From: Corallibacter vietnamensis
Lineage (GTDB): Bacteria; Bacteroidota; Bacteroidia; Flavobacteriales; Flavobacteriaceae
Reading direction: 5' to 3'
Assembly: GCF_039537875.1 (NCBI RefSeq)
Contig: NZ_BAABBI010000003.1
Span: 124,001 to 188,000, forward strand
DNA length: 64,000 nt
Below the pieces are notes generated by a model, which saw only the letters and a program-made list of their open reading frames with translations, was not told where the DNA came from and did no database searches. This document shows, piece after piece, positions 25,019 through 34,204 of the stretch. The position numbers were made by a program, and so were the translations under genes. Position 1 is the first letter of the stretch, and every line of letters starts with the position of its first letter.

Positions 25019-26161
25019 CTATGTCTCATTTAGCATACATTCAGAAAGTGTTTGCTTATAAATAGCTTCGTATTTAGGTACGATCTCGTGTATATCAAAT
25101 TTTCTTGCTTGCGCTTTAGCCTGACTTTTAAAAGCATTAAGGGTATCAACATTTGATAGTATTGAAATAGCATTTTTACTCATATCATCTATATCTCCAA
25201 CAGCACTTAAGTAACCAGAAACACCATGAACATTAACCTCTGGAATTCCTCCAGAATTACTAGATATTACCGGAACTCCAGAAGACATAGCCTCTAAAGC
25301 TGCTAAACCAAAACTTTCGGTTTCTGATGGCAATACAAACAAATCAGAAAAACATAGAATACGATCAATTTCATTACTGTTTCCAAAGAAAACTACTTTA
25401 TTCTCTATACCAAGTTCTTTACACAAAGCTTCAGCTCCTTCTTTTTCTGGGCCTTCTCCAACCATCATTAATTTTGCGGGTAATTCTTTTTGAATGTTAT
25501 AGAAAATCTTAATAACATCTTTTATGCGTTTTACAGGTCTAAAATTACTTATATGAGTAATAATACGCTCATCATCTCCAGCCATCATAGCTCGCTGGCA
25601 ATCTGTAAAACTATTTTTTTGCTTACTTAAATCAATAAAATTTGTTACTACGTGAACATCATTTTTAATATCAAATAAGCGTAATGTATCCTGTTTTAAA
25701 CTTTCAGACACTGATGTTACTGCATCAGATTTATTTATACTAAATGTTACTGCAGGTTTATAAAAAGGGTGACTTCCTACTAGAGTAATATCTGTTCCGT
25801 GAAGCGTGGTTACAATAGGCACATAAATACCTTCTTCTTGCAACATTTTTTTTGCCATATAAGCAGCATAAGCGTGCGGAATTGCGTAATGTACGTGTAA
25901 AATTTCAATATTATGAAGTTTTACCATATCTACTAACTTACTAGATAATGCTAACTCATATGGTTGATAATGAAATAATGGATATTCAGGAACTGTAACT
26001 TCGTGAAAGTGCACATTACTTCCTAATAGCTCTAAACGAACTGGTTGTTTGTAAGTTATAAAATGAACATCGTGACCTCGCTTTGATAGTTCTATACCTA
26101 ATTCTGTAGCTACTACGCCACTTCCTCCAAATGTTGGATAACAAACAATTCCTATTTTCAT
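25019..26161 (-). CDS. bshA: N-acetyl-alpha-D-glucosaminyl L-malate synthase
   Basis: 380-residue GT4 glycosyltransferase that joins UDP-GlcNAc and L-malate in the first step of bacillithiol synthesis. The N-terminus MKIGIVCYPTFGGSGVVATE, the segment EYPLFHYQPYELALSSKLVD, HVHYAIPHAYAAYMAKKM and the nucleotide-sugar motif LPSETESFGLAALEAMSSG (about residues 277-295) are characteristic of BshA. Its start codon overlaps the stop of the GH3/beta-lactamase gene by one base, so the two are translationally coupled. Other bacillithiol genes are not in the window. Confidence 0.95.
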   Translation of the reverse strand: MKIGIVCYPTFGGSGVVATELGIELSKRGHDVHFITYKQPVRLELLGSNVHFHEVTVPEYPLFHYQPYELALSSKLVDMVKLHNIEILHVHYAIPHAYAAYMAKKMLQEEGIYVPIVTTLHGTDITLVGSHPFYKPAVTFSINKSDAVTSVSESLKQDTLRLFDIKNDVHVVTNFIDLSKQKNSFTDCQRAMMAGDDERIITHISNFRPVKRIKDVIKIFYNIQKELPAKLMMVGEGPEKEGAEALCKELGIENKVVFFGNSNEIDRILCFSDLFVLPSETESFGLAALEAMSSGVPVISSNSGGIPEVNVHGVSGYLSAVGDIDDMSKNAISILSNVDTLNAFKSQAKAQARKFDIHEIVPKYEAIYKQTLSECMLNET

Positions 26162-29142
26162 TATTCTTCTATAGCTTCGTAAATTAAACGTTGTATTTCG
26201 GTTCTGATGTTTTCTCTCAATAAAACATTTTTACCAGCATGCGGATATGTTCTATTCGCCATAAATATATATACTATTTCTGTTTCTGGATCTGCCCAAG
26301 CATAAGTTCCTGTAAACCCAGAGTGTCCAAAACTCATCATAGATACGCAACCACATGTTGGGCCAACATCACCCAATTGAGGCTTATCAAAGCCAACTCC
26401 TCTTCTATTGTCATCACCACAATAATAGCATGTATTAAAAAGGTCTAAAGTTTCAGGTTTAAAATAACGTTTGCCTCCATAAAATCCTTTTTGTAAATAC
26501 ATCTGCATGATTTTAGCTACGTCATTGGCATTACTAAATATTCCTGCATGACCACCAACACCACCTTGCATTGCTGCTCCCATATCATGAACATAACCAT
26601 GTACTTCTTGGTACCTATAATAATCATCAATCTCTGTTGGAACAATATTTTTTCCGCTAAACAAATTATTAGGATTATACGTGGTATAATTTGCTCCTAA
26701 CGATTGATAAAAATGATCTTGAACCAATTCATCAAGTGGTTTGTCGTAATGTTTCTCTATAAATTTCTTTAAAATATAATATGGTAAATCACTGTAACGA
26801 TAACGTAGTCTATCTAGTAAATCTGTTTCTTTAATGATGTCTTGAATAGAATCTTTGTAGTCATTTCTCATATAAAGTTCTTTTGCTACTTTGATTGAAA
26901 AATGCTGACTTGGTTCTTTTTGATAGTATTTAGGGTCTGGTTTTTTAGTTACAGAATCTAAAGTTGCATAATAAAACGGGATCCAAGGTTTTAAACGAGC
27001 GTAATGTGATAACATTTGCTTTAACGTTACATCTGCTTTGTTTGAATCTTTATATTCAGGCAATAACTCTGATAATTTTGAGTTTAACGAAACAACACCC
27101 TGTTCCTCTAGCTCCATTACAAGCGGTAGTGTTGCAAGTATTTTTGTTAATGAAGCTACATCATAAATATCATTGAATTTTACAGGTTCAGATTTACTTT
27201 GATATGTGTGTTTTCCAAAATTTTTATTGTAAATAACCTGCCCTTTTCTTGCTACAAGTAACTGAATGCCTGGTGTCATTTGCTCGGTTACAGCATGATT
27301 AGCTACAGAATCAAGTTTTTTTAATTTTTCACTACTCATTCCTACTCTTTCAGGAATACTATAACCAAGCCTAGATAAACTAGAAAAAGTAATACCATCT
27401 CCTTCTTTAAAAAATTCACCACTACTTACAGGTAGAACGCCTTTGGCTTCAATAGCGCCAAAAATAAGTTGCGCCGATTTTTGTTGCGCTATTTTACTAT
27501 TTTGATAGCTCATTATTATGCTTTCAAAGTTTTCTATTGTTTTTAAATCTGAAAGCGCATAAGGTTTTACAAATGCATCTAAAATAACGGTATTAGTTCT
27601 TGCTATTTCATAAAGCCAAACCAGCTCTTTGTCTGAAAACTTATAAGCCTTCCAAGGGCTTTCATTAGAACGATGAAACCCTACGATTACAGTATTATAA
27701 GCCTTAAGCTTATTTAATAATTCATCAAGATTATTTGCAGAAACTTCGTGTACTTTAGCATATTTTTGAAGCTCTTTAAAGAAATGTCTTCCTGAATCGT
27801 CTCCTAGTTTTACGTAAGCAATTTTTTTAGTTTCTAAATGCTGTAACGGAATGATATCAGACTTGTTTTTTAAAACTGTAATGGCATTCTCAATCAACTC
27901 TTCATACAAAGCATCGTCAATAGGTCTATTTAAATCACTAATAATATTTTTAGAGTCTATTGGTTTATAATCATTAAGTCCTACTTTATATTTGGCTTGT
28001 AAAATTTTCTTTACTGAATGTGAAAGTCGCTCTTCTGTAATAATATTATTGCTATAAGCTGAAACAAACCTTGCAATTGCTTTCTCTGGATTTTCAGACA
28101 TAAGCATCACGTCATTACCTGCTAAAAATGCCATTAAATCTATTTCTCCGCCTTTAGGCATTGTATGTGTTGTATTACCGTCTACGCCTTTAGCTACATA
28201 ATCTGCGGCGCCTTTCATTGTTAATGCATCAGTAAAAATAAGTCCGTTAAAACCTAGTCTTTCTTTTAGTATATCGGTAACTATGTGTTTTGATAATGAT
28301 GAAGGAAATCCTGCTCTAGATTCTAAACTTGGTACATTTAAATGAGCAACCATAACACTAGACAAGCCTTCTTTTATGAGTTTTCTGTATGGATATAACT
28401 CTACAGAGTCAATACGCTTTTCATCAAAAGATACTGTTGGTAAAGTTTTATGCGAATCACTTTCAGTATCTCCATGTCCTGGAAAGTGTTTGGCATTTGC
28501 TAACACTCCAGCACTTTGCATACCTTTCATAAAAGCTAAAGCTTTTCTTGTCACATTATCTCTATCTTCTCCAAAAGAACGATTTCCTATAATAGGGTTT
28601 TTAGGATTGGTATTTATATCTACAACTGGCGCAAAGTTAAAATGAACACCCAAGCGCTTACAATGTTCTCCTATTTGATATCCTGTTTTTTCTACAAGTT
28701 TTTCATCTTTAATAGCACCAAGAGTCATATTCCAAGGAAATGCATATGTAGAATCTAAACGCATGCTTAATCCCCATTCAGCATCCATACCAACAAGTAA
28801 TGGCACTTTTGACACTGCTTGTAATTCATTATTAAACCTAGCTTGTTTTAGCGGATCACCTTTAGAGAAAATAATACCTCCAATTCCGTAATTACTTACT
28901 AATTGGCTAATCATGTTCTCGTGTTTTAATCCTTTATTAGAAAAAGCCTGAACCATGAAAAGTTGGCCAATTTTTTCTTCTAGAGACATACTTATATAAA
29001 CACTATCAACCCATTTTTGCTGTTTGATAGCATCTTTTGCCAATAAAGGATTTGAAACGGTTTGAGAGAAACCTGTAAATGAAGTGAAAATAAAAGTTAC
29101 TAGAAAAAAAATATAGCGCATAAAAAACAAGGCTTTAACCAT
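26161..29142 (-). CDS. GH3 beta-N-acetylglucosaminidase fused to a beta-lactamase-like serine hydrolase
   Basis: 993-residue exported two-enzyme protein. A signal peptide (MRYIFFLVTFIFTSFTGFSQ; start at Met1 or Met8) precedes a GH3 domain (about residues 40-400) with KHFPGHGDTESDSH, the NagZ-type His/Asp loop, and the nucleophile region FTDALTMKGA. A middle linker-like domain (about 420-600) follows. The C-terminal class C beta-lactamase/penicillin-binding-like domain (about 625-990) has SxxK in ASLTKI near 665, YSD near 790 and GHSGFTGT near 945. This fusion is known in Bacteroidota and suits peptidoglycan turnover: removal of GlcNAc plus an esterase or peptidase step. It is coupled to bshA. 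Confidence 0.93.
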   Translation of the reverse strand: MVKALFFMRYIFFLVTFIFTSFTGFSQTVSNPLLAKDAIKQQKWVDSVYISMSLEEKIGQLFMVQAFSNKGLKHENMISQLVSNYGIGGIIFSKGDPLKQARFNNELQAVSKVPLLVGMDAEWGLSMRLDSTYAFPWNMTLGAIKDEKLVEKTGYQIGEHCKRLGVHFNFAPVVDINTNPKNPIIGNRSFGEDRDNVTRKALAFMKGMQSAGVLANAKHFPGHGDTESDSHKTLPTVSFDEKRIDSVELYPYRKLIKEGLSSVMVAHLNVPSLESRAGFPSSLSKHIVTDILKERLGFNGLIFTDALTMKGAADYVAKGVDGNTTHTMPKGGEIDLMAFLAGNDVMLMSENPEKAIARFVSAYSNNIITEERLSHSVKKILQAKYKVGLNDYKPIDSKNIISDLNRPIDDALYEELIENAITVLKNKSDIIPLQHLETKKIAYVKLGDDSGRHFFKELQKYAKVHEVSANNLDELLNKLKAYNTVIVGFHRSNESPWKAYKFSDKELVWLYEIARTNTVILDAFVKPYALSDLKTIENFESIIMSYQNSKIAQQKSAQLIFGAIEAKGVLPVSSGEFFKEGDGITFSSLSRLGYSIPERVGMSSEKLKKLDSVANHAVTEQMTPGIQLLVARKGQVIYNKNFGKHTYQSKSEPVKFNDIYDVASLTKILATLPLVMELEEQGVVSLNSKLSELLPEYKDSNKADVTLKQMLSHYARLKPWIPFYYATLDSVTKKPDPKYYQKEPSQHFSIKVAKELYMRNDYKDSIQDIIKETDLLDRLRYRYSDLPYYILKKFIEKHYDKPLDELVQDHFYQSLGANYTTYNPNNLFSGKNIVPTEIDDYYRYQEVHGYVHDMGAAMQGGVGGHAGIFSNANDVAKIMQMYLQKGFYGGKRYFKPETLDLFNTCYYCGDDNRRGVGFDKPQLGDVGPTCGCVSMMSFGHSGFTGTYAWADPETEIVYIFMANRTYPHAGKNVLLRENIRTEIQRLIYEAIEE

Positions 29143-29240
29143 TAATTACTTTACATAATTAAAAACTATGCCAAAATACTATAATTAAAAGTAAGATTAT
29201 GATACTTTAAGATAGTTTTATAAAGAAGATAATAACAAAA

Positions 29241-29726
29241 TCAGCTTAAAAACCTGCTATGCCAACTGTCTTTTGCAGGCACTTCCCAGTGTTCATTAAA
29301 CTCTGCTATATTGGCAACAAGATTATTAAACACAATTGTGTTTTTTGAAACTGCTTTATCTTTAGCCATTTTTCTGAAATCGGATAAAGTTTTATAAGCT
29401 ACAAATTCACCTTGCTTATAAGATACATTCATTTTATCCATCAAATCTACATTATAGTCTTTCTCTAATTGTTGTATAAAATGCACAGATGCATCAATAG
29501 AACAACCTGTTGCTGATTGAGTTTCTTGATTAAGACCAATTACAATAAAACGTTTGTATTTTATTGTATATCCTGCTTGTAAATCACTTCCGTGAGCTGT
29601 CCAGTTTGCTAAAAACACACGAAGTTTGTCTTCTAGTTCTTCTAGTTCATTGTCACTAAATGAGCGATTGGCTTGATATATCCAAACGCGTGACTCTTCT
29701 GGTAATGTATTAAATTCTACTAACAT
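29241..29726 (-). CDS. Conserved protein commonly mislabelled ABC transporter ATPase
   Basis: 161 residues when started at the Met at 29726 (MLVEFNTLPEESRVWIYQAN). The open frame reaches 29813, but the extra residues overlap the upstream gene and lack homologous character. Family members in flavobacteria often carry the name ABC transporter ATPase, but there is no Walker A, Walker B or signature motif here. The ATG overlaps the stop of the preceding small membrane protein by one base, implying coupling. It looks soluble and alpha/beta; function unknown. It is the last gene of the envelope/Fe-S cluster. Confidence 0.75.
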   Translation of the reverse strand: MLVEFNTLPEESRVWIYQANRSFSDNELEELEDKLRVFLANWTAHGSDLQAGYTIKYKRFIVIGLNQETQSATGCSIDASVHFIQQLEKDYNVDLMDKMNVSYKQGEFVAYKTLSDFRKMAKDKAVSKNTIVFNNLVANIAEFNEHWEVPAKDSWHSRFLS

Positions 29727-29923
29727 TATTTCTTTTGATTCTTTTTCTTTGATAGACTTATAAGTCCTGTAAAAATTCCCATGCTTAAAAAGTAAAACAA
29801 GAACTGTTTCCAATTAAAATAACTTTCATCATTATATTGAAACAAAGCCATGACAGTTGCAAAAATCAAACCTTGAGTTACTCCAGATATTACTGCGAGT
29901 ATTATTCTATTATTCGATTTCAC
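29726..29923 (-). CDS. Small two-helix membrane protein A
   Basis: 65-residue protein with two predicted transmembrane helices (about 7-27 and 40-57), a short loop with an aromatic-acidic segment (YNDESYFNWKQF) and a basic C-terminus KKKNQKK. It is similar in layout to the next upstream gene at 29994-30206: Lys-rich start, Gly-Leu-Ile-Phe-Ala motif in helix 1, Trp-Lys in the loop, basic tail. The two probably arose by tandem duplication. Function unknown. It is coupled to the downstream gene by a one-base overlap. Confidence 0.75.
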   Translation of the reverse strand: MKSNNRIILAVISGVTQGLIFATVMALFQYNDESYFNWKQFLFYFLSMGIFTGLISLSKKKNQKK

Positions 29924-29993
29924 GATACTTACTCAAATTAAAAACTAATACTATGAGTATTTTTAGAATTTTACAAAACGATAAAATAAGTGC

Positions 29994-30206
29994 TTAAGAT
30001 TTATTTCGTCTTTTCTTTTCTTTTTTTACACGGCGATAAGCCATAAAACCGTTGAAGGCTCCAAATAAGATAAAATGCAATATGAATTTCCAAACAAGAA
30101 ATGGTCTCCCCATAAAGTAGTCAAAAGCAAGCATTAATAATGCAAATATTAATCCTGAAACTAGTCCTAATTTTATGTAGGTTTTGTTTTTACTTATAAA
30201 ACTCAT
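29994..30206 (-). CDS. Small two-helix membrane protein B
   Basis: 70-residue protein with two hydrophobic helices (about 11-30 and 39-56), the motif GLIFALLMLAFDYFMGRPF in helix 1 and loop, WKFILHFILFGAFNGF in helix 2, and a strongly basic tail (RRVKKEKKRRNKS). It shares its architecture and several motif positions with the neighbouring protein A, including GLIFA and the WK pair. It starts 6 bases after the CCG-type Fe-S protein gene, so it is in the same operon. No function is known. Confidence 0.75.
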   Translation of the reverse strand: MSFISKNKTYIKLGLVSGLIFALLMLAFDYFMGRPFLVWKFILHFILFGAFNGFMAYRRVKKEKKRRNKS

Positions 30207-30211
30207 ATATA

Positions 30212-31003
30212 TTACAAATCTTGTGTGTTAGCTATAAGTTCAGCAATGTCTAACACCTCTATAGCGTCTTCTTTTTCTTTTGCTTTTACGCCATCAGTCA
30301 TCATTGTGTTGCAAAACGGGCATGCTGTTATAATGACTTTTGGATTCGTTTCTAAAGCATCTTCGGTTCTTAAAACGTTTACGTCTTTATCACCTTTTTC
30401 AGGTTCTTTAAACATTTGAGCTCCACCAGCACCACAACATAAAGATCTACGCTGATTTCGTTTCATTTCTTTAAAATTAACGCCTAAAGTGTCTATTAAA
30501 TCTCTAGGAGCTTCAAAAACTTCGTTTGCACGACCTAAATAACATGGATCGTGAAATGTTACATTTTTTCCTTTAAACTCTGATTCTTTAACTTTAATTT
30601 TCCCTTCAGAAATTAATTGTTTTAGGAACTGCGTATGATGATACACCTCATAATTGCCTCCTAATCCAGGGTACTCATTTTTTAGTGTATTATAATCATG
30701 AGGATCTGTGGTGATTATTTTTTTTATTTCGTACATATTCATGACTTCAATATTAGTCATGGCTTGCATTTGAAATAGAAACTCGTTTCCTGCTCGTTTT
30801 GCTGCATCGCCAGAGTCTGACTCTTCTGTTCCTAAAACAGCAAAATCAACATTGGCTTTATTTAACAATTTTACGAATGCTTTGGTGATTTTTTTTGCCC
30901 TATCGTCAAAAGCTCCAGCAGAGCCAACCCAAAATAAATATTCTGGTTGTCTTCCTTCTGCCATCATTTCTTCCATAGTTGGCACTTTAAGTTGCTCGCT
31001 CAT
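30212..31003 (-). CDS. CCG-domain (Fe-S)-binding protein (HdrB/GlpC-like)
   Basis: 263-residue protein with one full CCG motif: Cys154, the pair Cys189-Cys190 (SLCCGAGG), Cys228 and Cys231 (ACPFC). This motif binds a non-cubane or 4Fe-4S centre in heterodisulfide reductase subunit B and related proteins. It is soluble and without signal peptide. Two genes upstream is a membrane protein with two 4Fe-4S clusters; in Hdr- and GlpC-like systems these two parts form one electron-transfer complex, which is the most economical reading here (inference). The physiological donor and acceptor are unknown. Confidence 0.88.
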   Translation of the reverse strand: MSEQLKVPTMEEMMAEGRQPEYLFWVGSAGAFDDRAKKITKAFVKLLNKANVDFAVLGTEESDSGDAAKRAGNEFLFQMQAMTNIEVMNMYEIKKIITTDPHDYNTLKNEYPGLGGNYEVYHHTQFLKQLISEGKIKVKESEFKGKNVTFHDPCYLGRANEVFEAPRDLIDTLGVNFKEMKRNQRRSLCCGAGGAQMFKEPEKGDKDVNVLRTEDALETNPKVIITACPFCNTMMTDGVKAKEKEDAIEVLDIAELIANTQDL

Positions 31004-31058
31004 ATATTATATTATTAAAGTCACTTGCTTTTAAGGCAAGTTTTAATTGTTTTTATTA

Positions 31059-31505
31059 TTAGTCATGATGGCCATCATCAAACACTTCAATGGTTACTTC
31101 TTTTTCTACTAAATCTGTGAATTTTCCTTTATATCTAGTAGCTTTTACTAAATGATTATCAATCCAGTGGTAATTTCCTCCTCTTGGTTTCCCCATTAAT
31201 AGGCTGTGATACTTAAAGCCGTGTTTTTTTAACCATGTTTCTGTTATTTCTCGATGTTCTTCTGTGCGTGATGTGAAGAAACAAATCATATGACCTTTGT
31301 CATACCAGTTATTACAAGTAGCTAATGCATCAGGGTAAGGCATACAAGTAGCCATACGTTCTGGCTCTTCGTTAGGAACATCGTCAGTAATAGTGCCATC
31401 AATATCAATAAGGTAATTTTTCACTCCTTTTGGCAACATTGGACTTACTTTTTCTCCAGCTTCTACTTTTTCGTGTAATAATTTGTCTGCTTCTTCTCGT
31501 TGCAT
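31059..31505 (-). CDS. HAD superfamily hydrolase-like protein
   Basis: 148-residue capless HAD-type protein. Motif I is YLIDIDGTITDD with Asp34 and Asp36, motif II is in FFTSRTEEH, and Lys/Asp residues follow in KPRGGNYHWIDNH. In databases relatives are sometimes labelled phosphoheptose isomerase, but the HAD nucleophile motif argues for a phosphatase or polynucleotide-phosphatase-like enzyme. It is cytosolic and lies within the Fe-S/envelope cluster between the two Fe-S protein genes. The substrate is unknown. Confidence 0.8.
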   Translation of the reverse strand: MQREEADKLLHEKVEAGEKVSPMLPKGVKNYLIDIDGTITDDVPNEEPERMATCMPYPDALATCNNWYDKGHMICFFTSRTEEHREITETWLKKHGFKYHSLLMGKPRGGNYHWIDNHLVKATRYKGKFTDLVEKEVTIEVFDDGHHD

Positions 31506-31546
31506 CTATATGTTTTTTGCTTAATTAAAATACGTGTTTAATTATT

Positions 31547-31876
31547 TTAATTATCTTTTTCGTTTAGTGCTGCAAAATCTTTTTTTGAAACCCTAATGTA
31601 AGTTGCTATACGCTTAATACCATTTTGTAATCTATTATAAGCTTCATATTTTTCTAAATTAGATCTTCGTATTGCTTCTTTTGCTATGGCTTCATTTTGA
31701 GTATTTGAGCAATAATCACAAAACACCTTTTTAAGAGTAATTTCTGTTGCTATATTATTTTTGTACAAAATTTCAGTATACACTTTTATTTGCAATGAAT
31801 CTTTAGCGTATCCTTGAGAATTAGCAACATTCATCAAACAAAAGTTAAACAACAGAAATATAAAAAACCGTTTCAT
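31547..31876 (-). CDS. Small secreted hypothetical protein
   Basis: 109-residue protein with a good signal peptide (MKRFFIFLLFNFCLMNVANS, cleavage near residue 20). The mature part is about 88 residues, mostly helical, with two Cys (VFCDYCSN) that could form a disulfide or bind a metal. No family is recognised. It sits 7 bases after the membrane Fe-S protein gene on the same strand, so it is probably co-transcribed with it. Confidence 0.7.
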   Translation of the reverse strand: MKRFFIFLLFNFCLMNVANSQGYAKDSLQIKVYTEILYKNNIATEITLKKVFCDYCSNTQNEAIAKEAIRRSNLEKYEAYNRLQNGIKRIATYIRVSKKDFAALNEKDN

Positions 31877-31883
31877 CTTTACA

Positions 31884-33191
31884 TTACTCGTCTTTCCAGT
31901 TTAGTCTATCCATTTGGTTGTAAGGCCAAGGCGCTCCATTATTTTCAATATTTGTCATCATATTATTTAGTTCTACTGGCGCTGCACTTTGCTCCATTAC
32001 TAAATAACGTCTCATATCAACAATAATTGATAGCGGATCTATACTTACAGGACAAGCTTCTACACAGGCATTACAACTAGTACAAGCCCATAACTCTTCT
32101 CTTGTTATATAATCGTCAAGAAGTTGTTTTCCGTCGTCTTTAAAGGTACCATTATTAGCATCAATATTTTTCCCAACTTCTTCTAACCTGTCTCGTGTAT
32201 CCATCATAATTTTACGAGGCGATAATTTTTTACCTGTAAGGTTTGCAGGACATTCACTAGTACAACGACCACATTCTGTACATGTATAAGCATTTAATAG
32301 CTGTACCCAATTTAAATCTTGCACATCACTTGCTCCAAATTTTGCAGGGATTTCATCTTCTGCACCTTCAGCTGGTGCGGCAAATGGGTCTGCATTTGGA
32401 TCCATCATCATTTTTACTTCGTTTGTAACAGCTTCTAAATTATCAAACTGTCCTTTTGGTTTTACACGTCCATAAAATGTATTAGGGAATGCTAATAATA
32501 TATGTAAATGTTTGGAGAAATATAGATAGTTTAAGAATACTAAAATTCCTAATATATGAAGCCACCAAGCGCTTCTTTCTATAACATGTAGGCTTGCTTC
32601 GGATAAACCACTAAATAAAGGAGCGATAAACTGACTAATTACATTTCCTGATTGCATATCTTGAAAATGTACATCTGTAGCATTCATAACTAAAAATAGT
32701 GTCATCAAAACCATTTCAAAGTATAAAATGATATTTCCATCATTTTTTGGCCAACTTGTCATTTCTGCCTTCCAGAATCTTTTTAGTTTAATAACGTTAC
32801 GTCTAATCCAAAAAACTACAACAGAAACAAATACTAAAGCTGCTAAAACCTCAAATGCCCCGATTAAAAAACCATAAAGACTTCCCATACTGGATAATGC
32901 TCTATGTGTTCCAAACAAACCATCTATAATAATTTCTAAAACTTCAATGTTTATGATAACAAACCCTACATAAACAATTACGTGAAGAATACCTGCTACA
33001 GGGCGTTTTACCATTTTGCTTTGTCCTAAAGCTATCATGGTCATATTTTTCCAGCGTTGTTTTTTATTATCGCTAACATCAACATCTTTGCCGAGTTTAA
33101 TGTTACGAACCAGTTTTTTAACGTTCATGGCAAAATAGCCTATTCCTGCAATAAGTGCTATAGCAAATAAAATATTAGGTATGTAATTCAT
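31884..33191 (-). CDS. Membrane-bound 4Fe-4S dicluster protein (HdrC/NarI-like fusion)
   Basis: 435-residue protein. The N-terminal half has about five transmembrane segments (around residues 4-23, 68-90, 108-128, 152-170, 208-226) with several His that could bind haem. The C-terminal soluble part has two 4Fe-4S motifs: Cys304/307/310/314 (CTECGRCTSECP) and Cys370/373/376/380 (CTSCNACVEACP). This is the fused gamma-type cytochrome plus HdrC arrangement of quinone-linked electron-transfer complexes. The CCG protein three genes downstream would supply the HdrB part. It follows the MlaD-like gene by 11 bases. Confidence 0.88.
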   Translation of the reverse strand: MNYIPNILFAIALIAGIGYFAMNVKKLVRNIKLGKDVDVSDNKKQRWKNMTMIALGQSKMVKRPVAGILHVIVYVGFVIINIEVLEIIIDGLFGTHRALSSMGSLYGFLIGAFEVLAALVFVSVVVFWIRRNVIKLKRFWKAEMTSWPKNDGNIILYFEMVLMTLFLVMNATDVHFQDMQSGNVISQFIAPLFSGLSEASLHVIERSAWWLHILGILVFLNYLYFSKHLHILLAFPNTFYGRVKPKGQFDNLEAVTNEVKMMMDPNADPFAAPAEGAEDEIPAKFGASDVQDLNWVQLLNAYTCTECGRCTSECPANLTGKKLSPRKIMMDTRDRLEEVGKNIDANNGTFKDDGKQLLDDYITREELWACTSCNACVEACPVSIDPLSIIVDMRRYLVMEQSAAPVELNNMMTNIENNGAPWPYNQMDRLNWKDE

Positions 33192-33202
33192 TGATTGTTG
33201 GT

Positions 33203-34150
33203 TTATTGGCGTTCATTTTCTGGTTTTACGTAATCTTCTTTGTTTTTGCCCCCAAAGACAGACACGTTAATGTAGCGTTTAGGATTTAGTTTTACGTCTT
33301 GTAAAAGCTCTTTTAATTGCATAGAAGCAACTTCTAGGTTATCATATAACTTTTCGTCTTTTAATAGTTTACCTAAAGAACCTTCTCCTTGATCTAATCC
33401 TGCTAAAATACCATTTAAATTATTAAGGGTTGTATCTAAATTAGCTACTGTTTTTGATACTTCTACGTTTTTTAAATCGTTTGACAGTACAGCTAAATCT
33501 TTGCTTATTGTATTAAAGTTTGTTATAACAGCCGTTAAGCTCTCATCATTTTTAGAAATCAATTGGTTAAGAGAAAGAGACAATGTATTAAATGATGTAA
33601 TGGTTCCGTTTAGCTCTTTAATAGCATGTTTTAAACCTGCTTTAGTATCGTCTTCTACAAGATCGTTAATATTGATTAATAAAGAGTCAGCTGATTTTAA
33701 TGTAGAGTCTAAACCTGTACTTAAGCCTGAAAAATTACTAGTCAAACTCTTTATAAGACCTTCTTCTACTTCAGATTCTAGCACATCACCACTTTGGGCA
33801 AGTTGTTCGTCTTGCGCAGGAATAATAGCCATGCCATTACCTCCCATAAGTCCTAATTCATAAAGTCTTATTTTACTATTTTTAGAGAACTTAAGTTTAT
33901 TATCAACTGTAAATGCCACGCGTGTTTTACCCGTTTCAAAGTCATATTTTATTTCTTTGATTTTCCCTACGTTATTACCTTTTATGGTTACAGGAGATGA
34001 TGTTGTTAAAGCATTATAATCAAATTCTGTATAAAATGTATTTGATGCATCAAGTACGTTTTGACCTTTTAAATAATTGATTCCGAAATAAAGGAAAATA
34101 ATTCCTAAAATAACTAGTATAGCGGTTTTAACTTCTTTAGATATATTCAA
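33203..34150 (-). CDS. MlaD/MCE family lipid-transport protein
   Basis: 315-residue inner-membrane-anchored MCE protein. One N-terminal helix (about residues 9-26) precedes an MCE domain (about 37-115: TEFDYNALTTSSPVTIKGNNVGKI). A long helical C-terminal tail (about 130-300), rich in Leu/Asn/Asp and probably coiled-coil, follows. MCE proteins form hexameric rings that carry phospholipids between inner and outer membrane. The MlaE/MlaF partners are not in the window. It sits 54 bases downstream of the amidase gene on the same strand. Confidence 0.9.
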   Translation of the reverse strand: MNISKEVKTAILVILGIIFLYFGINYLKGQNVLDASNTFYTEFDYNALTTSSPVTIKGNNVGKIKEIKYDFETGKTRVAFTVDNKLKFSKNSKIRLYELGLMGGNGMAIIPAQDEQLAQSGDVLESEVEEGLIKSLTSNFSGLSTGLDSTLKSADSLLININDLVEDDTKAGLKHAIKELNGTITSFNTLSLSLNQLISKNDESLTAVITNFNTISKDLAVLSNDLKNVEVSKTVANLDTTLNNLNGILAGLDQGEGSLGKLLKDEKLYDNLEVASMQLKELLQDVKLNPKRYINVSVFGGKNKEDYVKPENERQ

Positions 34151-34204
34151 AGTAAATACGTTTGGTTTATAACAAAATTAGAAATAATTTTATAAAGAAT
34201 GACT

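Noticed and set aside
33501..33863. 120-codon frame antisense to the MlaD-like gene
   Set aside because: It is a shadow of the coding strand, with no homologous features and no promoter.
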